From positions 1-5,958 of the forward strand of contig JAIRVN010000096.1 of assembly GCA_031253875.1 (NCBI GenBank): 5,958 bases of DNA, given 5' to 3'. The first letter of the stretch is position 1, and each line of letters begins with the position of its first letter. Below, in pieces: positions 5,831 to 5,958 of the stretch. This DNA comes from Deltaproteobacteria bacterium (lineage in GTDB: Bacteria; Desulfobacterota; Desulfovibrionia; Desulfovibrionales; Desulfovibrionaceae). The position numbers were made by a program, and so were the translations under genes. Under the pieces are notes generated by a model. That model did no database searches, had not been told where the DNA came from, and saw only the letters and a program-made list of their open reading frames with translations.

Positions 5831-5958
5831 CTGGCGCAAAACAGCCCGTGCAGATCTGTTGGCGATTGTCGAATATATTGCTGACGATAATCCTGACGCC
5901 GCTCAGGAGTTGAAAGATGAAATAGAGGCAAAAGCCTCCAAGTTGGCCCGGCTTCCAC
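5817..5958 (+). CDS. RelE/ParE-superfamily toxin, 3' end missing
   Basis: The visible 47 codons read MPGLSWRKTARADLLAIVEY followed by IADDNPDAAQELKDEIEAKASKLARLP. This is the N-terminal part of RelE/ParE-type toxins: a first strand with SWRKTARADL, helix 1 IVEYIADDNPDAA, and helix 2 ELKDEIEAKASKL. Family members are about 90-105 residues, so roughly half is present. RelE-type members cut mRNA in the ribosome and ParE-type members poison gyrase. The deciding C-terminal residues are outside the window, although the IADDNPDAAQ pattern leans to the ParE-like side. ATG 5817 overlaps the antitoxin gene by 14 bases and has a weak GGA seven bases upstream; an in-frame ATG at 5805 would add four residues. 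The visible part is intact. Confidence 0.9.
   Translation, partial: MPGLSWRKTARADLLAIVEYIADDNPDAAQELKDEIEAKASKLARLP

Overview
The window looks like a chromosomal segment of a GC-rich Gram-negative bacterium. The style of the glycosyltransferase and of the EmrA/EmrB-type pump suggests a deltaproteobacterium of the Desulfovibrio kind. That is a judgement from protein style; no 16S or other strict marker is present.

Left part (3-3949) is GC-rich and reads left to right. It holds the 3' end of a glycosyltransferase family 9 (heptosyltransferase-like) gene, cut by the window edge, then a two-gene efflux operon. That operon has an EmrA/HlyD-type membrane fusion protein (1267-2403) and a DHA2-family major facilitator transporter (2384-3949). 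The two pump genes overlap by 20 bases and the second starts with TTG. No TolC-like outer membrane gene and no regulator lies inside the window. The pump should join an outer membrane channel made elsewhere and export hydrophobic compounds across both membranes.

Middle part (3950-4420) has no believable protein gene. It holds what looks like a small RNA gene: a sigma70-type promoter with an extended -10 (3996-4024), a long self-complementary transcript closed by an 8-bp stem, and a terminator-like hairpin with a short T-rich tail (4237-4257). Its layout resembles 6S RNA, but this is a candidate only. A second hairpin, a possible promoter and two short inverted repeats follow, leading into the next gene.

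Right part (4421-5958) is visibly more AT-rich and carries two toxin-antitoxin modules in tandem. The first is a Panacea-domain (DUF4065/SocA-like) antitoxin followed after 3 bases by a small partner gene, presumably the toxin. That gene is interrupted by one in-frame TGA at 5222-5224, after which the same frame runs on for 64 codons. The second is a RelB/DinJ-type antitoxin and a RelE/ParE-type toxin that runs off the window. Its promoter has a perfect 16-bp palindrome filling most of the 17-bp spacer between -35 and -10, and a repeated half-site next to the ribosome binding site, as expected for self-repression. The composition change and the stacking of modules suggest an acquired segment placed downstream of the efflux operon and the RNA gene.
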